A stretch of DNA of 64,000 nucleotides from Kiritimatiellia bacterium (GCA_028686345.1 JAQUCE010000013.1:1-64000); one strand, 5' to 3'; counted from the first letter of the stretch, positions 32,231-39,852 are shown. Numbers and translations are program-made. The notes: generated from the letters alone by a model not told the origin.

Positions 32231-32266
32231 GTGGTTTTATTTTATCCTGAGGTGTGCAAACACCCA
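32205..32266. promoter_or_regulatory. Pair of repeated operators GAGGTGTGCAAACACCCA
   Basis: Two identical 18-base sites (32,205-32,222 and 32,249-32,266) lie 44 bases apart, close to four helical turns. Each contains GGTGT-GCAA-ACACC, matching the palindrome in the early promoter apart from the two central bases. They flank the end of one small gene and precede the next, so looping or a roadblock to early transcription is likely. Confidence 0.75.
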
Positions 32267-32285
32267 CCCGGGAATGGAGGCTTGA

Positions 32286-32444
32286 ATGGATGCGGTTTTA
32301 AGAGAAAATGCGAAGATTGGAGCTAAAGGCGCAATTGAGGCTTTGCGCGTGGCTGGCTATCAAGTGAGCGGGTTGGAGATTGACTTTCTTTTTAGCTATA
32401 TTTTTGATGCGTTGAAACGCGCGGATGATGATCGGGAGGTTTAA
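32286..32444 (+). CDS. Small early protein (52 aa)
   Basis: Below the track cutoff. It reads MDAVLRENAKIGAKGAIEALRVAGYQVSGLEIDFLFSYIFDALKRADDDREV, preceded by AATGGAGGCTTGA. It ends one base before the next start. Mostly helical and acidic at the end; not recognised. Confidence 0.5.
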   Translation: MDAVLRENAKIGAKGAIEALRVAGYQVSGLEIDFLFSYIFDALKRADDDREV

Positions 32445-32699
32445 ATGAAATACAGAATGGGCAGTTTGACGCTGGAGGCAATCGATGGATATGTGCGCGT
32501 GACCGTGGAGAATTTGGGCGGAATCGACAGTAAGCCGGTTGTGAAGTGCACAAAAAAGGAGCGGCCAACTGCGCGGCAAGTGGCCGAATTGGTGATGGAG
32601 CTGCGCGGCGATTGGCCGGATCGGGCTGTGCTACAGGAGTGCGGCAGGGTTGCGCGTGATGCGCATGATAATTGGGAGTCGCGGCAGCTGGATCTGTAA
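32445..32699 (+). CDS. Hypothetical early phage protein (84 aa)
   Basis: Reads MKYRMGSLTLEAIDGYVRVTVENLGG..., ending ...VARDAHDNWESRQLDL. An N-terminal beta hairpin is followed by basic helical segments (KKERPTARQVAELVMELRGDWPDRAVLQECGRVARDAH). The start touches the preceding stop and GGGAGG lies upstream, so they are translated together. No family is recognised. Confidence 0.6.
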   Translation: MKYRMGSLTLEAIDGYVRVTVENLGGIDSKPVVKCTKKERPTARQVAELVMELRGDWPDRAVLQECGRVARDAHDNWESRQLDL

Positions 32700-32717
32700 T
32701 GCGCGTTGGAGATTGAA

Positions 32718-32888
32718 ATGAAAAAGACTAAAAAGGATATTTTGGTGGCGACCACGATACCACGTGCGTACCGTGATGCGCTGCTCGCGATTGCAACAGC
32801 TCATGAGCGCAAGATTGCGGCCGAGCTGCGGCTGATTGTTCGCCGGCACATCGTAGCTAACGGGTATGTGGAGTGCGACAATGACTAA
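32718..32888 (+). CDS. Ribbon-helix-helix-like protein (56 aa)
   Basis: The start at MKKTKKDILVATTIPR is chosen because GGAG lies six bases upstream. A strand (KDILVATTIP) and two helices (RAYRDALLAIATAHERKIAAELRLIVRRHIVAN) fit a CopG/Arc-type DNA-binding fold. It overlaps the next gene by eight bases. A second early regulator is plausible. Confidence 0.55.
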   Translation: MKKTKKDILVATTIPRAYRDALLAIATAHERKIAAELRLIVRRHIVANGYVECDND

Positions 32889-33153
32889 GGCGAATGAGAT
32901 GGCGATACGGGCGTTAATGGCTGCGGATGGTGTGCCGGAGGCTGATATCGAGCTGGCTGTCTCAATCGCCGCGGGGGGGCTGTGGGTCAGCACTCCGCAG
33001 CTGTGCGAAAATTTGAAGGTTAAACGCTGGCTGGTGTGGCGTTTTTGCGATGAACATAAGGTGCCAGTCCGGCGGCGAGCTGGGAGGTGCGGCAATCTGG
33101 TTAAGGCGCGCATTTTTTTTGATGCCTGGGCGCGGGTGTATGGCTTAAAGTAA
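32881..33153 (+). CDS. HTH/excisionase-like protein
   Basis: A 90-residue protein from MTKANEMAIRALM. The core GLWVSTPQLCENLKVKRWLVWRFCDEHKVPVRRRAGRCGNLVKARIFFDAWARV resembles a MerR/excisionase-type helix-turn-helix: a Ser/Thr-pQLCe..kV....v.rf...kvpvrR pattern. It could be the recombination directionality factor for the integrase at the other end of the prophage, or an early regulator. It overlaps the previous gene in an ATGACTAA arrangement. Confidence 0.5.
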   Translation: MTKANEMAIRALMAADGVPEADIELAVSIAAGGLWVSTPQLCENLKVKRWLVWRFCDEHKVPVRRRAGRCGNLVKARIFFDAWARVYGLK

Positions 33154-33163
33154 GGAGAGAGAT

Positions 33164-33415
33164 ATGGATTTGAATCAAATTAAAGAATCGGTCAGGGTGG
33201 CGGTGATGAGCAATTTGTTATGCTGGAATGAAGAGTGGGACGAAGATAGAAGTTTTGCGAGTTACGGCGCGGATAGCCTGGACCAAGTTGAGATTATGTT
33301 CTGCGTGGAGGAAGAGTTTGAGATTGAGTTTCCAGACGAAGAGTGTGCGCGGATTAAAACCCCGGCGCAATTGGTTGACTACTTGGCGGCGGCGATGGCA
33401 AATCAGGAGGTTTAG
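33164..33415 (+). CDS. Acyl carrier protein (phage-encoded)
   Basis: An 83-residue acidic protein with the ACP signature: SFASYGADSLDQVEIMFCVEEEFEIEFPDEECARIKTPAQLVDYL. The serine of DSL is the 4'-phosphopantetheine attachment site. The following acidic helix (DQVEIMFCVEEEFEIEF) is the usual recognition helix for partner enzymes. Length is normal for ACP (75-90 residues). AAGGAGAGAGAT precedes the start. No fatty acid synthesis enzyme lies nearby, so it must act with host enzymes or an unrecognised phage partner. It might redirect host lipid or lipoprotein acylation, or bind a host ACP-dependent factor; this is inference. Confidence 0.85.
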   Translation: MDLNQIKESVRVAVMSNLLCWNEEWDEDRSFASYGADSLDQVEIMFCVEEEFEIEFPDEECARIKTPAQLVDYLAAAMANQEV

Positions 33416-33520
33416 TTTCCCGGCGGGTTGCCGGGTGCCCCGCGCCGGATCGGCGCGCGTGTGCCACGGAAAAAACGTGATGGCGCGGGGTTGTTTTTTT
33501 GAAAGATGCGGAGGTGCGGC

Positions 33521-33706
33521 GTGGTTGATTTTGAAAATTCGCGGATTGTTTTGTTGCGACAAGATGATTGGCACGACATTAAGTGCGTTGTTGGTTCGCT
33601 CATGATTGCCAGTGGCGCGGATGAGCGGGTGCGATGCCAGTGGTACGGGATGGCAGAGCGGGTGGATCTGCGCAATGGGGCGCGGGCAAACGAAAAAGGA
33701 GATTGA
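33521..33706 (+). CDS. Hypothetical early protein (61 aa), GTG start
   Basis: The start is taken as GTG (VVDFENSRIVLLRQDDWHD) because GGAGG lies six bases upstream; the track ATG is five codons earlier, inside that site. It contains LLRQDDWHDIKCVVGSLMIASGADERVRCQWYGMAERVDLRN. No family is recognised. It ends just before the next start. Confidence 0.5.
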   Translation: MVDFENSRIVLLRQDDWHDIKCVVGSLMIASGADERVRCQWYGMAERVDLRNGARANEKGD

Positions 33707-33707
33707 C

Positions 33708-34133
33708 ATGAAGGTGATTACGTTATCGAAGCAGTTTCAGAAGGGCCATCCCCGAGCTGGGTCGCCTACTGGGTTTCGGGAAAAGTTTTTGATGGGTGAA
33801 AAGGTGCACACGATCCGCAAAAATGAGAGAGGATATTTTAAGGATGGGGAGGGCCTGAGCGTTCGGGAGTGGTCTGGCGCGGCTTATCGTTCTAAACAGG
33901 TGGAGATTTGCGCGCTTAAAAGTTGCGGGGTGGTGCCGATTCGGCTGTATCGCAGATTTGGGTTGGTTGATATTTTTGATAGCCATCCAGATAGTCCGGT
34001 GGTGGTGCCGATTAATGTGCTGGCTGCTAATGATGGGCTGAGTGTAAGTGATTTTCTAGGTTGGTTTTTCCCGCCAGACGTGGAGGAATTTTTTTACGGA
34101 AGTTTGATTTATCTCACAGATTACAGGTATTGA
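33708..34133 (+). CDS. ASCH-like phage protein
   Basis: A 141-residue protein starting at MKVITLSKQFQKGHPRAGSPTGF with GGAG upstream. FREKFLMGEKVHTIRKNERGYFKDGEGLSVREWSGAAYRSKQVEICALKSCGVVPIRL follows the plan of ASCH/PUA-fold proteins frequent in phages: a K.HTIR.....W..G core and a V.i......v..i.l strand. The fold binds RNA or modified nucleotides in known members. The C-terminus (NDGLSVSDFLGWFFPPDVEEFFYGSLIYLTDYRY) also fits the aromatic end of such proteins. Role unclear. Confidence 0.6.
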   Translation: MKVITLSKQFQKGHPRAGSPTGFREKFLMGEKVHTIRKNERGYFKDGEGLSVREWSGAAYRSKQVEICALKSCGVVPIRLYRRFGLVDIFDSHPDSPVVVPINVLAANDGLSVSDFLGWFFPPDVEEFFYGSLIYLTDYRY

Positions 34134-34143
34134 GAGGGTAGCT

Positions 34144-34344
34144 ATGCAGGTTGAGTTAAAAAAAATCATTGAGAAGAGCGGACGCATTTTTGAGGTTGGA
34201 AAATGCGATAGGGGCGGGCGAAAGGTTAGATCCATCTTGCGGGTGGGTAGTTTTATTTCGGTTGTTTTTGTGTCTTCCGGAGTTTTTATTCCCACGCGAC
34301 CGATTGTGCTGCATGTGGATGATTTAAGGGAGGTTTTATCATGA
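34144..34344 (+). CDS. Hypothetical early protein (66 aa)
   Basis: Reads MQVELKKIIEKSGRIFEVGKCDRGGRKVRSILRVGSFISVVFVSSGVFIPTRPIVLHVDDLREVLS. Small, basic and beta-rich; no family is recognised. GAGAGGGTAGCT precedes the start, and its end overlaps the next gene (ATGATGG). Confidence 0.55.
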   Translation: MQVELKKIIEKSGRIFEVGKCDRGGRKVRSILRVGSFISVVFVSSGVFIPTRPIVLHVDDLREVLS

Positions 34345-34661
34345 TGGAGCGGTTTGGGTATGAGTGGCTCGATGTTGTTTTTGCCTTTTGTGCGTTTTTC
34401 GTGGCGGTTGTTGCGGGCGCGACGCCGGTGTCGGCTTATCTTTGGGTGTCGGGGTTGGATGGCTGCGATTTACAGCTGTCGGCGTGGTTGATTTTGGTTG
34501 GTTTTTTTGCAGCCCTGGGTATTTTCGTCTGCTTGGCCTGGTTTTGGGGTTTGGTTGAGCTTGCGTTTTTACGGGCGGGCGAATATATGCTTAAGCGGTC
34601 TGCGCGCGATGAAAAGCCTTGTGCAAAGACCATGTTAAATGGAAAAGGAAGTGAGAACTAA
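34341..34661 (+). CDS. Small membrane protein, two TM segments
   Basis: A 106-residue protein with two long hydrophobic stretches (VVFAFCAFFVAVVAGATPVSAYLWV and LSAWLILVGFFAALGIFVCLAWFWGLVELAFL) and a basic tail. It overlaps the previous gene by four bases. Its stop forms TAATG with the ATG of the overlapping methyltransferase-region ORF at 34,661, so translation of that frame may be coupled. An inner-membrane early protein could be an exclusion factor, but nothing specific shows this. Confidence 0.6.
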   Translation: MMERFGYEWLDVVFAFCAFFVAVVAGATPVSAYLWVSGLDGCDLQLSAWLILVGFFAALGIFVCLAWFWGLVELAFLRAGEYMLKRSARDEKPCAKTMLNGKGSEN

Positions 34662-35718
34662 TGTGGCTATACGTGCCAGTCGTGAAGGGTTGCAAGTTGC
34701 CGGATTATGCTCTGGAATCGGAATGCTTGAAACCGCGCTCGAAACAGCCCTCTCGGTGCGCGGAGTGCCGGCACAAAGTTGTTATCACTGTGAGTGGGAA
34801 GCCTGTACGGCGGCCGTATTGCGTCGCTTTATCGTTGCGTCCGGCGGTGAGAGCCTTATCCACGGCAATATGTTCGCCGCAGATTGCTCAGGATTGCGCG
34901 GAAAAGTGGATGCGGTCATTGCAGGACTCCCCTGCCCTGCTTTCTCTGTCGCCGGCAAACAAAAAGGTAACGGAGATTCAAGGGCATGGGGAGAAAATTT
35001 TAACCCTGTTGACGAAAGTACATGGGGCCCTCAACCCCACTTCCTCAGACTGGCAGAACAGATATTGTCCGGCATTGTCATCATTGAAAACGTCCCTCAA
35101 TACCTCTCAGGCGGATATTACGCTCCCGTGGGGGAGATCTTATACAGATTGGGTTACGAGTATCAGGATGCGATCCTTGGCACAGCGGAAAGTGTGGGAG
35201 GAAGCCACAAAAGAGAGCGCTGCTTTATCCTGGCAATCCATCGCGAGTACGATATTTGGGCAAGGCTCAGAGAAATTGGAGTCGAAGAATTGGCCGACAG
35301 CGGCGGCGCGAGATGTGAAGGGCACGAACGGCGAAGCGCACACGGAGAGCCGGGATCGTCCGCATCTGGGCCAACTGCCAAATGCGGTGAAAAACTGGGC
35401 GACAGCAACCGCGAAGCACGGAGGGATGGATCCAGTCGCCGACAGAACAAGACCGGGAGGTGGGGATTCCGATCTACAGAAACAAGCACACCTCTTCCCA
35501 TTCACGCGCCCGGAATCGACAACTTTATGGCTTGGAGTGCTGTTGCAAAACTGGACCCGTCCGGAACGCCCTCGATTGAATCCGGTGTTTCAGTGGTGGC
35601 TACTCGGCCTGCCATCGCCAACACTGATCTGCTCCGAATCGGCGGGAATTGCGTTGATGCGCTGGAAGCGACAGCTTGTATCGGTTGCCTCATTGATCGC
35701 TGGCTTGAAGGTTATTGA
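34639..35718 (+). CDS. DNA cytosine-5 methyltransferase
   Basis: A 359-residue Dcm-like enzyme that would transfer a methyl group from S-adenosylmethionine to cytosine C5 in DNA. Motifs in order: I, AGLCSGIGMLETAL; IV, GLPCPAFSVAG with the catalytic cysteine; VI, IIENVPQYL; VIII, GSHKRERCF; then a variable region; then motif X-like LLRIGGNCVDALEATACIGCLIDRWL. Length is normal. The track ATG has no clear ribosome site, and its start lies inside the preceding membrane gene. A second frame stays open across the whole gene (34,661-35,743) and also has family-like sequence. The enzyme probably protects phage DNA from host restriction; the target site is not readable. Confidence 0.85.
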   Translation: MEKEVRTNVAIRASREGLQVAGLCSGIGMLETALETALSVRGVPAQSCYHCEWEACTAAVLRRFIVASGGESLIHGNMFAADCSGLRGKVDAVIAGLPCPAFSVAGKQKGNGDSRAWGENFNPVDESTWGPQPHFLRLAEQILSGIVIIENVPQYLSGGYYAPVGEILYRLGYEYQDAILGTAESVGGSHKRERCFILAIHREYDIWARLREIGVEELADSGGARCEGHERRSAHGEPGSSASGPTAKCGEKLGDSNREARRDGSSRRQNKTGRWGFRSTETSTPLPIHAPGIDNFMAWSAVAKLDPSGTPSIESGVSVVATRPAIANTDLLRIGGNCVDALEATACIGCLIDRWLEGY

Positions 35719-35743
35719 AAACAAAAAAAACAGATGGAGTTAG
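34661..35743 (+). CDS. Overlapping +1-frame ORF across the methyltransferase gene
   Basis: A 360-codon frame spans the whole methyltransferase gene. Its ATG overlaps the upstream stop (TAATG). The second half reads like known C-termini of phage cytosine methyltransferases: NWPTAAARDVKGTNGEAHTESRDRPHLGQLPNAV, then NWATATAKHGG and RLNPVFQWWLLGLP near residue 304, where such proteins have WPTPTARD and LNPxFVEWLMGxP. The same bases in the other frame give LADSGGARC and the GN motif X. So either the region is dual-coding, or a frameshift joins the N-terminal methyltransferase domain to this alternative C-terminus. The first 200 residues look less natural. Whether it is translated is unknown. Confidence 0.45.
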   Translation: MWLYVPVVKGCKLPDYALESECLKPRSKQPSRCAECRHKVVITVSGKPVRRPYCVALSLRPAVRALSTAICSPQIAQDCAEKWMRSLQDSPALLSLSPANKKVTEIQGHGEKILTLLTKVHGALNPTSSDWQNRYCPALSSLKTSLNTSQADITLPWGRSYTDWVTSIRMRSLAQRKVWEEATKESAALSWQSIASTIFGQGSEKLESKNWPTAAARDVKGTNGEAHTESRDRPHLGQLPNAVKNWATATAKHGGMDPVADRTRPGGGDSDLQKQAHLFPFTRPESTTLWLGVLLQNWTRPERPRLNPVFQWWLLGLPSPTLICSESAGIALMRWKRQLVSVASLIAGLKVIENKKNRWS

Positions 35744-35789
35744 ACTTATGCGACTACCAAGCGGATTGCAAAAAACATCGGGGGCAGGT

Positions 35790-36095
35790 ATGAGTAAGAT
35801 TTATCTTGCAGGACCGATGAGCGGGATAAAGGATAACAACTACCCGGCGTTTTTTGCGGCGGCGGAGCTACTACAAGGCGCAGGCTTTGAGGTGGTTAAT
35901 CCGGCGGCGATTGCACATGATGACCCGGGTGTTTGGGCGGCATGTATGCGCAAAGATATACAGGCTATGTTGTGCTGCCAGACGGTTGTTTTGCTGCCAG
36001 GGTGGCGCAGTTCGCGCGGGGCGACGATTGAGCGCAATCTTGCGCTTGATTTGGATATTCCGGTAATTGATTTGAGTAGGCTTTGTGGTTTGTAG
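35790..36095 (+). CDS. DUF4406 / nucleoside deoxyribosyltransferase-like protein
   Basis: A 101-residue protein from MSKIYLAGPMSGIKDNNYPAFFAAAELLQGAGFEVVNPA. The (I/V)YLAGPMSG start and the later C(Q)TVVLLPGWRSSRGATIERNLALDLDIPV are diagnostic of the DUF4406 family, related to nucleoside 2-deoxyribosyltransferases, and common in phage replication regions. The family start supports this ATG; an in-frame ATG at 35,748 with GGAG upstream is an alternative. It may act in nucleotide metabolism. Confidence 0.8.
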   Translation: MSKIYLAGPMSGIKDNNYPAFFAAAELLQGAGFEVVNPAAIAHDDPGVWAACMRKDIQAMLCCQTVVLLPGWRSSRGATIERNLALDLDIPVIDLSRLCGL

Positions 36096-36129
36096 CAAAA
36101 AGCTTATTAAAAAGCAGATTGGAGTCAAG

Positions 36130-36387
36130 ATGTTATATGCTGGCGAAACGAGTACGCATACTAAGCAACGTGGACAAATAAGATGGTGTGCATGGTGTGC
36201 GCAAGCGATAAACATTGGTGAGCAATATGCCAAATGGCTCTGTTTTGATTGCGGCAGCCGGCAAACTGTATACGTGCATAAAGAATGTAATGAGGCGTGG
36301 ATGGAACTTTCTATGGCTGAGGGCGGGATTGTAGAGATTACGAGAGGAAGTCAAGAACGGCCATCAAGGGAGAAAACGAATGTATGA
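36130..36387 (+). CDS. Small zinc-ribbon-like protein
   Basis: An 85-residue protein from MLYAGETSTHTKQRG, with GGAG nine bases upstream. Cysteine pairs CAWCAQAI and CFDCGSRQTVYVHKECNEAW suggest a treble-clef or zinc-ribbon fold. No family is recognised. It overlaps the next gene by four bases (ATGA). Confidence 0.6.
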   Translation: MLYAGETSTHTKQRGQIRWCAWCAQAINIGEQYAKWLCFDCGSRQTVYVHKECNEAWMELSMAEGGIVEITRGSQERPSREKTNV

Positions 36388-36614
36388 GTGATAACCAGTA
36401 TATCAAGTGGGGCAAAAAGTGGGAGGTGCTGCAAAGCAAATGCGGCGCGTGGTACGCTGGCTGCAAACGGACCGGATACTCCACGGCGGTACTGGATAAG
36501 CTTGGTACGGAGCCGACGGCTTATGCGATGCAGGGCAAATTGGATGCGTGGGCTAAGCGCAATGGGGCGCGACTGGTTGGGTATCGTCCCGCTGAGCAAA
36601 TGAGGTTTTTTTGA
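36384..36614 (+). CDS. Hypothetical phage protein (76 aa)
   Basis: Reads MSDNQYIKWGKKWEVLQSKCGAWYAGCKRTGYSTAVLDKLGTEPTAYAMQGKLDAWAKRNGARLVGYRPAEQMRFF. Basic and aromatic, with helical segments. Coupled to the preceding gene by an ATGA overlap. Function unknown; its position just before the replication gene suggests an early role. Confidence 0.6.
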   Translation: MSDNQYIKWGKKWEVLQSKCGAWYAGCKRTGYSTAVLDKLGTEPTAYAMQGKLDAWAKRNGARLVGYRPAEQMRFF

Positions 36615-36623
36615 GGTTTTAAA

Positions 36624-37193
36624 ATGGCTGTTAAGAGATTTTTGGCGGTTATCTGGAACAATAAGTTATATGGCGATGTGCCGTTGCGCGGCTGGCCGAT
36701 TTGCCTGGGGTGGGTGTGTATCGAGGATTTCGAAAATCATATTGAAGCGCAACGGGAGTTGAATCGGTTGGTTGGTGGGCAAATTCCGTATTTTTATAAT
36801 CTTTGTGGAATGTGTTGCGATGAAAACGAGGTCGATCGGTTGCGTAAGCCTGAGAGTGTTTTGAGATCTCGGATTAAGCGTCTTGATAAAAAATGTGATG
36901 ATTTTCCTTTATTTCCTGAATATATCAGGGCGCAGGAGCTGGCGCGAACCCCTGAAAAGTATACGCTGCGCGACTGTGTAGACGGTTTTGAGATGCGGAA
37001 AAAGCTGATTGAGTCGGTGCGCTTGACGGATGAGTATTTTGATGAGCGGATGCAGGGTAGTAGCGAGTGGCGTGATCACGACTGGGCGGGAATTGGGCTG
37101 CGAATGTTTCGGGAGATTGTGCGGTCGGGTGGCCGTGCCGATTGGCGGGAGATGTACGCGGAGCGGGCAAAGGAAGTGCGAGGGGTGGTATGA
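36624..37193 (+). CDS. Hypothetical phage protein (189 aa)
   Basis: A mostly helical, charged protein with a Cys-containing segment (FYNLCGMCCDENEVDRL) and a C-terminal part rich in Arg and Glu (RDHDWAGIGLRMFREIVRSGGRADWREMYAERAKEV). I recognise no family. It ends with TGA overlapping the ATG of the primase-helicase, so they are translated together and a replication role is plausible. Confidence 0.55.
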   Translation: MAVKRFLAVIWNNKLYGDVPLRGWPICLGWVCIEDFENHIEAQRELNRLVGGQIPYFYNLCGMCCDENEVDRLRKPESVLRSRIKRLDKKCDDFPLFPEYIRAQELARTPEKYTLRDCVDGFEMRKKLIESVRLTDEYFDERMQGSSEWRDHDWAGIGLRMFREIVRSGGRADWREMYAERAKEVRGVV

Positions 37194-39844
37194 GAATTGA
37201 CGATTTTTTAGGCAAATTGGAAAAAGTAACTGAATCGGGTAAAGGGCGCTGGAAGGCGCGTTGCCCGGCACACGCGGACGACGGCCCTTCGCTGTCGGTG
37301 CTGGAGGGGGCTGACGGCAAAATTGTTTTAAAATGCTTTGCAGGATGTGGGTTTGAGGATATTTTAAGCGCCATGAATCTCGAAGCTAAAGATTTGATGG
37401 GCAACGAAAAGCCGGTGAAGAAAAAGCGCGTTTATCCAAAAATTACCGCGTATTATGATTATACCGATGCAGCCGGGAAGCTGCTCTATCAGGTGGTTCG
37501 TAAGGATGACAAGAGCTTTTCTCAGCGGATATTGAATGATAAGTTTGATGCCGAGCGCAAGGAATCGAAGAGCAATTCAAAATGGCTTTATGGCCGCACG
37601 CGTTTCGGCGTGGGCGCTACGATTTACAGGTTGCCCCGGGTGTTGGCGCAGGCGGCGGCTGGTAAAACGGTCTTTGTCGCTGAGGGCGAAAAGGATGTTG
37701 AAACACTGGAGCGGCTGGGGCTGGTAGCTACCTGCAATAGCGGCGGGGCCGGCAAGTGGCAGGATGATTTTGGCGCGTTTTTTGTGGGATGTAATGCGGT
37801 GGTGATTTTTGCCGATAACGATCCCCGACCCGATGACGTGCCAGAGGGAAAAAAGTACTGGCAGGGCCAGGCTCACGCGCTACAGGTCCAGTCCGCCCTG
37901 ATTGCGGCGGGCGTGGATAAAGTCAAAGCGATGGTTCTGCCGGAAATAGGCGGCAAGGTGGTTAAAGATATCTCTGATTGGGTCGCAGCCGGTGGCGATT
38001 TATCTCAACTTAAGTTGGCAGTTCGCGCCGCCCCCCCTCTCCCCCCAGAAATAGCAAAAAACGAAACTCTTAATCCACCAAAAAATAAAGTTGACGCAGA
38101 CAAAGATGAACCCAAGTATGAGATTAATCCCGACGAATCGCTGGCTGCTCAGATCGGAGCGGAGATTTACGCCGCAATGGCCAGCGACGACGGTGATATG
38201 CGCAAGCTTACCTCTAATGAGATCCGCAAAATCCAAAGTGAGGTAATGTTCGAGTGGCTGCGGTCGCGGGGGAAGTTTTATTTCAATCCCGATCACCTGA
38301 ACTATGATTATAATATGTATTTTGATGCGATTCAAAAAGAACTCCACGTTATCGAGAGTAATTATTTTTCAAGCTGGCTGGCTCAAAATAGCGGCATGAA
38401 CCGAACTGATCGTGGGTTTGCTTTTTGTACATCACATCTGCACGACCAAGCTATGTGTGGCGTGGGCGCATCCGGCGTTGTGCCAAATAAGTTTTTTACA
38501 CGCAAAGGCGATACCGTTTATATTTCCAATGGAGATCGGCATATGGTGCGGGTCCAGGCCGGCGCAGTCGAATTTATTGATAACGGCACAGACGGCGTTG
38601 TTTTCGCGGCTGGCCAAACTCTTCAGGAGTGGCAGCTAGTCGATGAGCAACGTGGAGTCAATCCGTTTGATGCCTGCCAGATTTTTAAAACAATGCCGGT
38701 GACCGATGCCCACGGAAAAATGCTGACCTTGCTGTGGATTCTAGGTGTTCTATACTGCCACGAGAAAAAACCGCCAATTGTGTTTAGCGGTGATATCGGC
38801 AGTGGTAAAACTCGCTTTAGCGTCGCAGTTTTTGAGCTGCTTGGATTAAATGCGCGCGTGAACGCAATTGGCGAAAAGCCTAGCGCGCAGGATGATTTCT
38901 GGGTATCAATTAACTTTCCCGGCTTAATCTGCTGGGATAATGTTGATACTTCAATCCGATGGCTACCCGACGCGCTGGCTTCAGCTGCCACCGATGGCAG
39001 CCGCGAAGTTAGGGAAATGTATTCCAACGCCGGGATCTTCTTCCACCGATCGAATGCCAACATCATAATTACATCGGCCAACGCGCAGTTTGCGGGCGAT
39101 GCAGGCCTAGCCGACCGGCTGATCACTGTACGTCTAAACCGCTTGATTTCCGACACGGAGGACAAACTACTATCTGCGGATGTGCTATACAATCGAGATG
39201 CCTCTCTATCGTGGCTGTGTCGCATCATGGCGCAAGCCCTAGCCGATCGTAAGCCGGTACCCAAGGGGCTCAATCGACGTCATCCTGACTGGGCAGAATT
39301 CGCCGTTAAATGCGGTCGCGCCATGGGCCAAGAGCAACACGTTCTAGCAGCCATTAAATCAGCTGAGGCAGGTAAATCAGTTTTCGCTCTTGAAAACAAC
39401 TGGATTGGAGCAATGCTGACCAGCGTGCTGCGACCAGGCGAGGAGTGGCAAGGCACATCCACCGACCTTTGCGAGATGATCTCCGAACGCGGAGAACTGA
39501 ACGAAAAGCAAAAAAAAGACCTATCGCCGCATCGTATTGGGCGGCAACTAGGCTTAATTTGGCCGCACCTTGAAAAGGTTTTAAGCGCTAATAAACGTTC
39601 TTGTTATGGTAAAGCTTTGTATATCTTCGAGAAAATGAAGGATGTGAAGGATGTTGAGGGGGTGTTTCAACCTTCTAGTGGGGAAACTTTATACACGGAC
39701 TCTATGAAAACACCCCCTCAACATCCTTCACATCCTTCAAATACTTCACTACCACCACTAAGCAATGAGATATTAAATAAGAAAGACAGAGAAGAGGAAG
39801 GGGAGGTAGAGTGTTTGGATTTGGATTGGTTAGATGATGAGTGA
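37190..39844 (+). CDS. Phage primase-helicase
   Basis: An 884-residue protein from MRIDDFLGKLEKV; the track start lies 16 codons upstream inside the previous gene. The N-terminal zinc-finger region (ARCPAHADDGPSLSVLEGADGKIVLKCFAGCGFEDIL, a C..H...C..C set) is typical of DnaG-type phage primases. A TOPRIM domain follows (TVFVAEGEKDVETLERLGLVATCNSGGAGKW...VVIFADND), with the catalytic Glu and the DND acidic pair. The C-terminal ATPase has Walker A GDIGSGKTRFS, Walker B-like PGLICWDNVD and a later IITSANAQFAGDAGLADRLITVRL with a likely arginine finger. It should synthesise primers and unwind phage DNA. It overlaps its upstream neighbour by four bases. Confidence 0.85.
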   Translation: MRIDDFLGKLEKVTESGKGRWKARCPAHADDGPSLSVLEGADGKIVLKCFAGCGFEDILSAMNLEAKDLMGNEKPVKKKRVYPKITAYYDYTDAAGKLLYQVVRKDDKSFSQRILNDKFDAERKESKSNSKWLYGRTRFGVGATIYRLPRVLAQAAAGKTVFVAEGEKDVETLERLGLVATCNSGGAGKWQDDFGAFFVGCNAVVIFADNDPRPDDVPEGKKYWQGQAHALQVQSALIAAGVDKVKAMVLPEIGGKVVKDISDWVAAGGDLSQLKLAVRAAPPLPPEIAKNETLNPPKNKVDADKDEPKYEINPDESLAAQIGAEIYAAMASDDGDMRKLTSNEIRKIQSEVMFEWLRSRGKFYFNPDHLNYDYNMYFDAIQKELHVIESNYFSSWLAQNSGMNRTDRGFAFCTSHLHDQAMCGVGASGVVPNKFFTRKGDTVYISNGDRHMVRVQAGAVEFIDNGTDGVVFAAGQTLQEWQLVDEQRGVNPFDACQIFKTMPVTDAHGKMLTLLWILGVLYCHEKKPPIVFSGDIGSGKTRFSVAVFELLGLNARVNAIGEKPSAQDDFWVSINFPGLICWDNVDTSIRWLPDALASAATDGSREVREMYSNAGIFFHRSNANIIITSANAQFAGDAGLADRLITVRLNRLISDTEDKLLSADVLYNRDASLSWLCRIMAQALADRKPVPKGLNRRHPDWAEFAVKCGRAMGQEQHVLAAIKSAEAGKSVFALENNWIGAMLTSVLRPGEEWQGTSTDLCEMISERGELNEKQKKDLSPHRIGRQLGLIWPHLEKVLSANKRSCYGKALYIFEKMKDVKDVEGVFQPSSGETLYTDSMKTPPQHPSHPSNTSLPPLSNEILNKKDREEEGEVECLDLDWLDDE

Positions 39845-39852
39845 GGTTTGCA

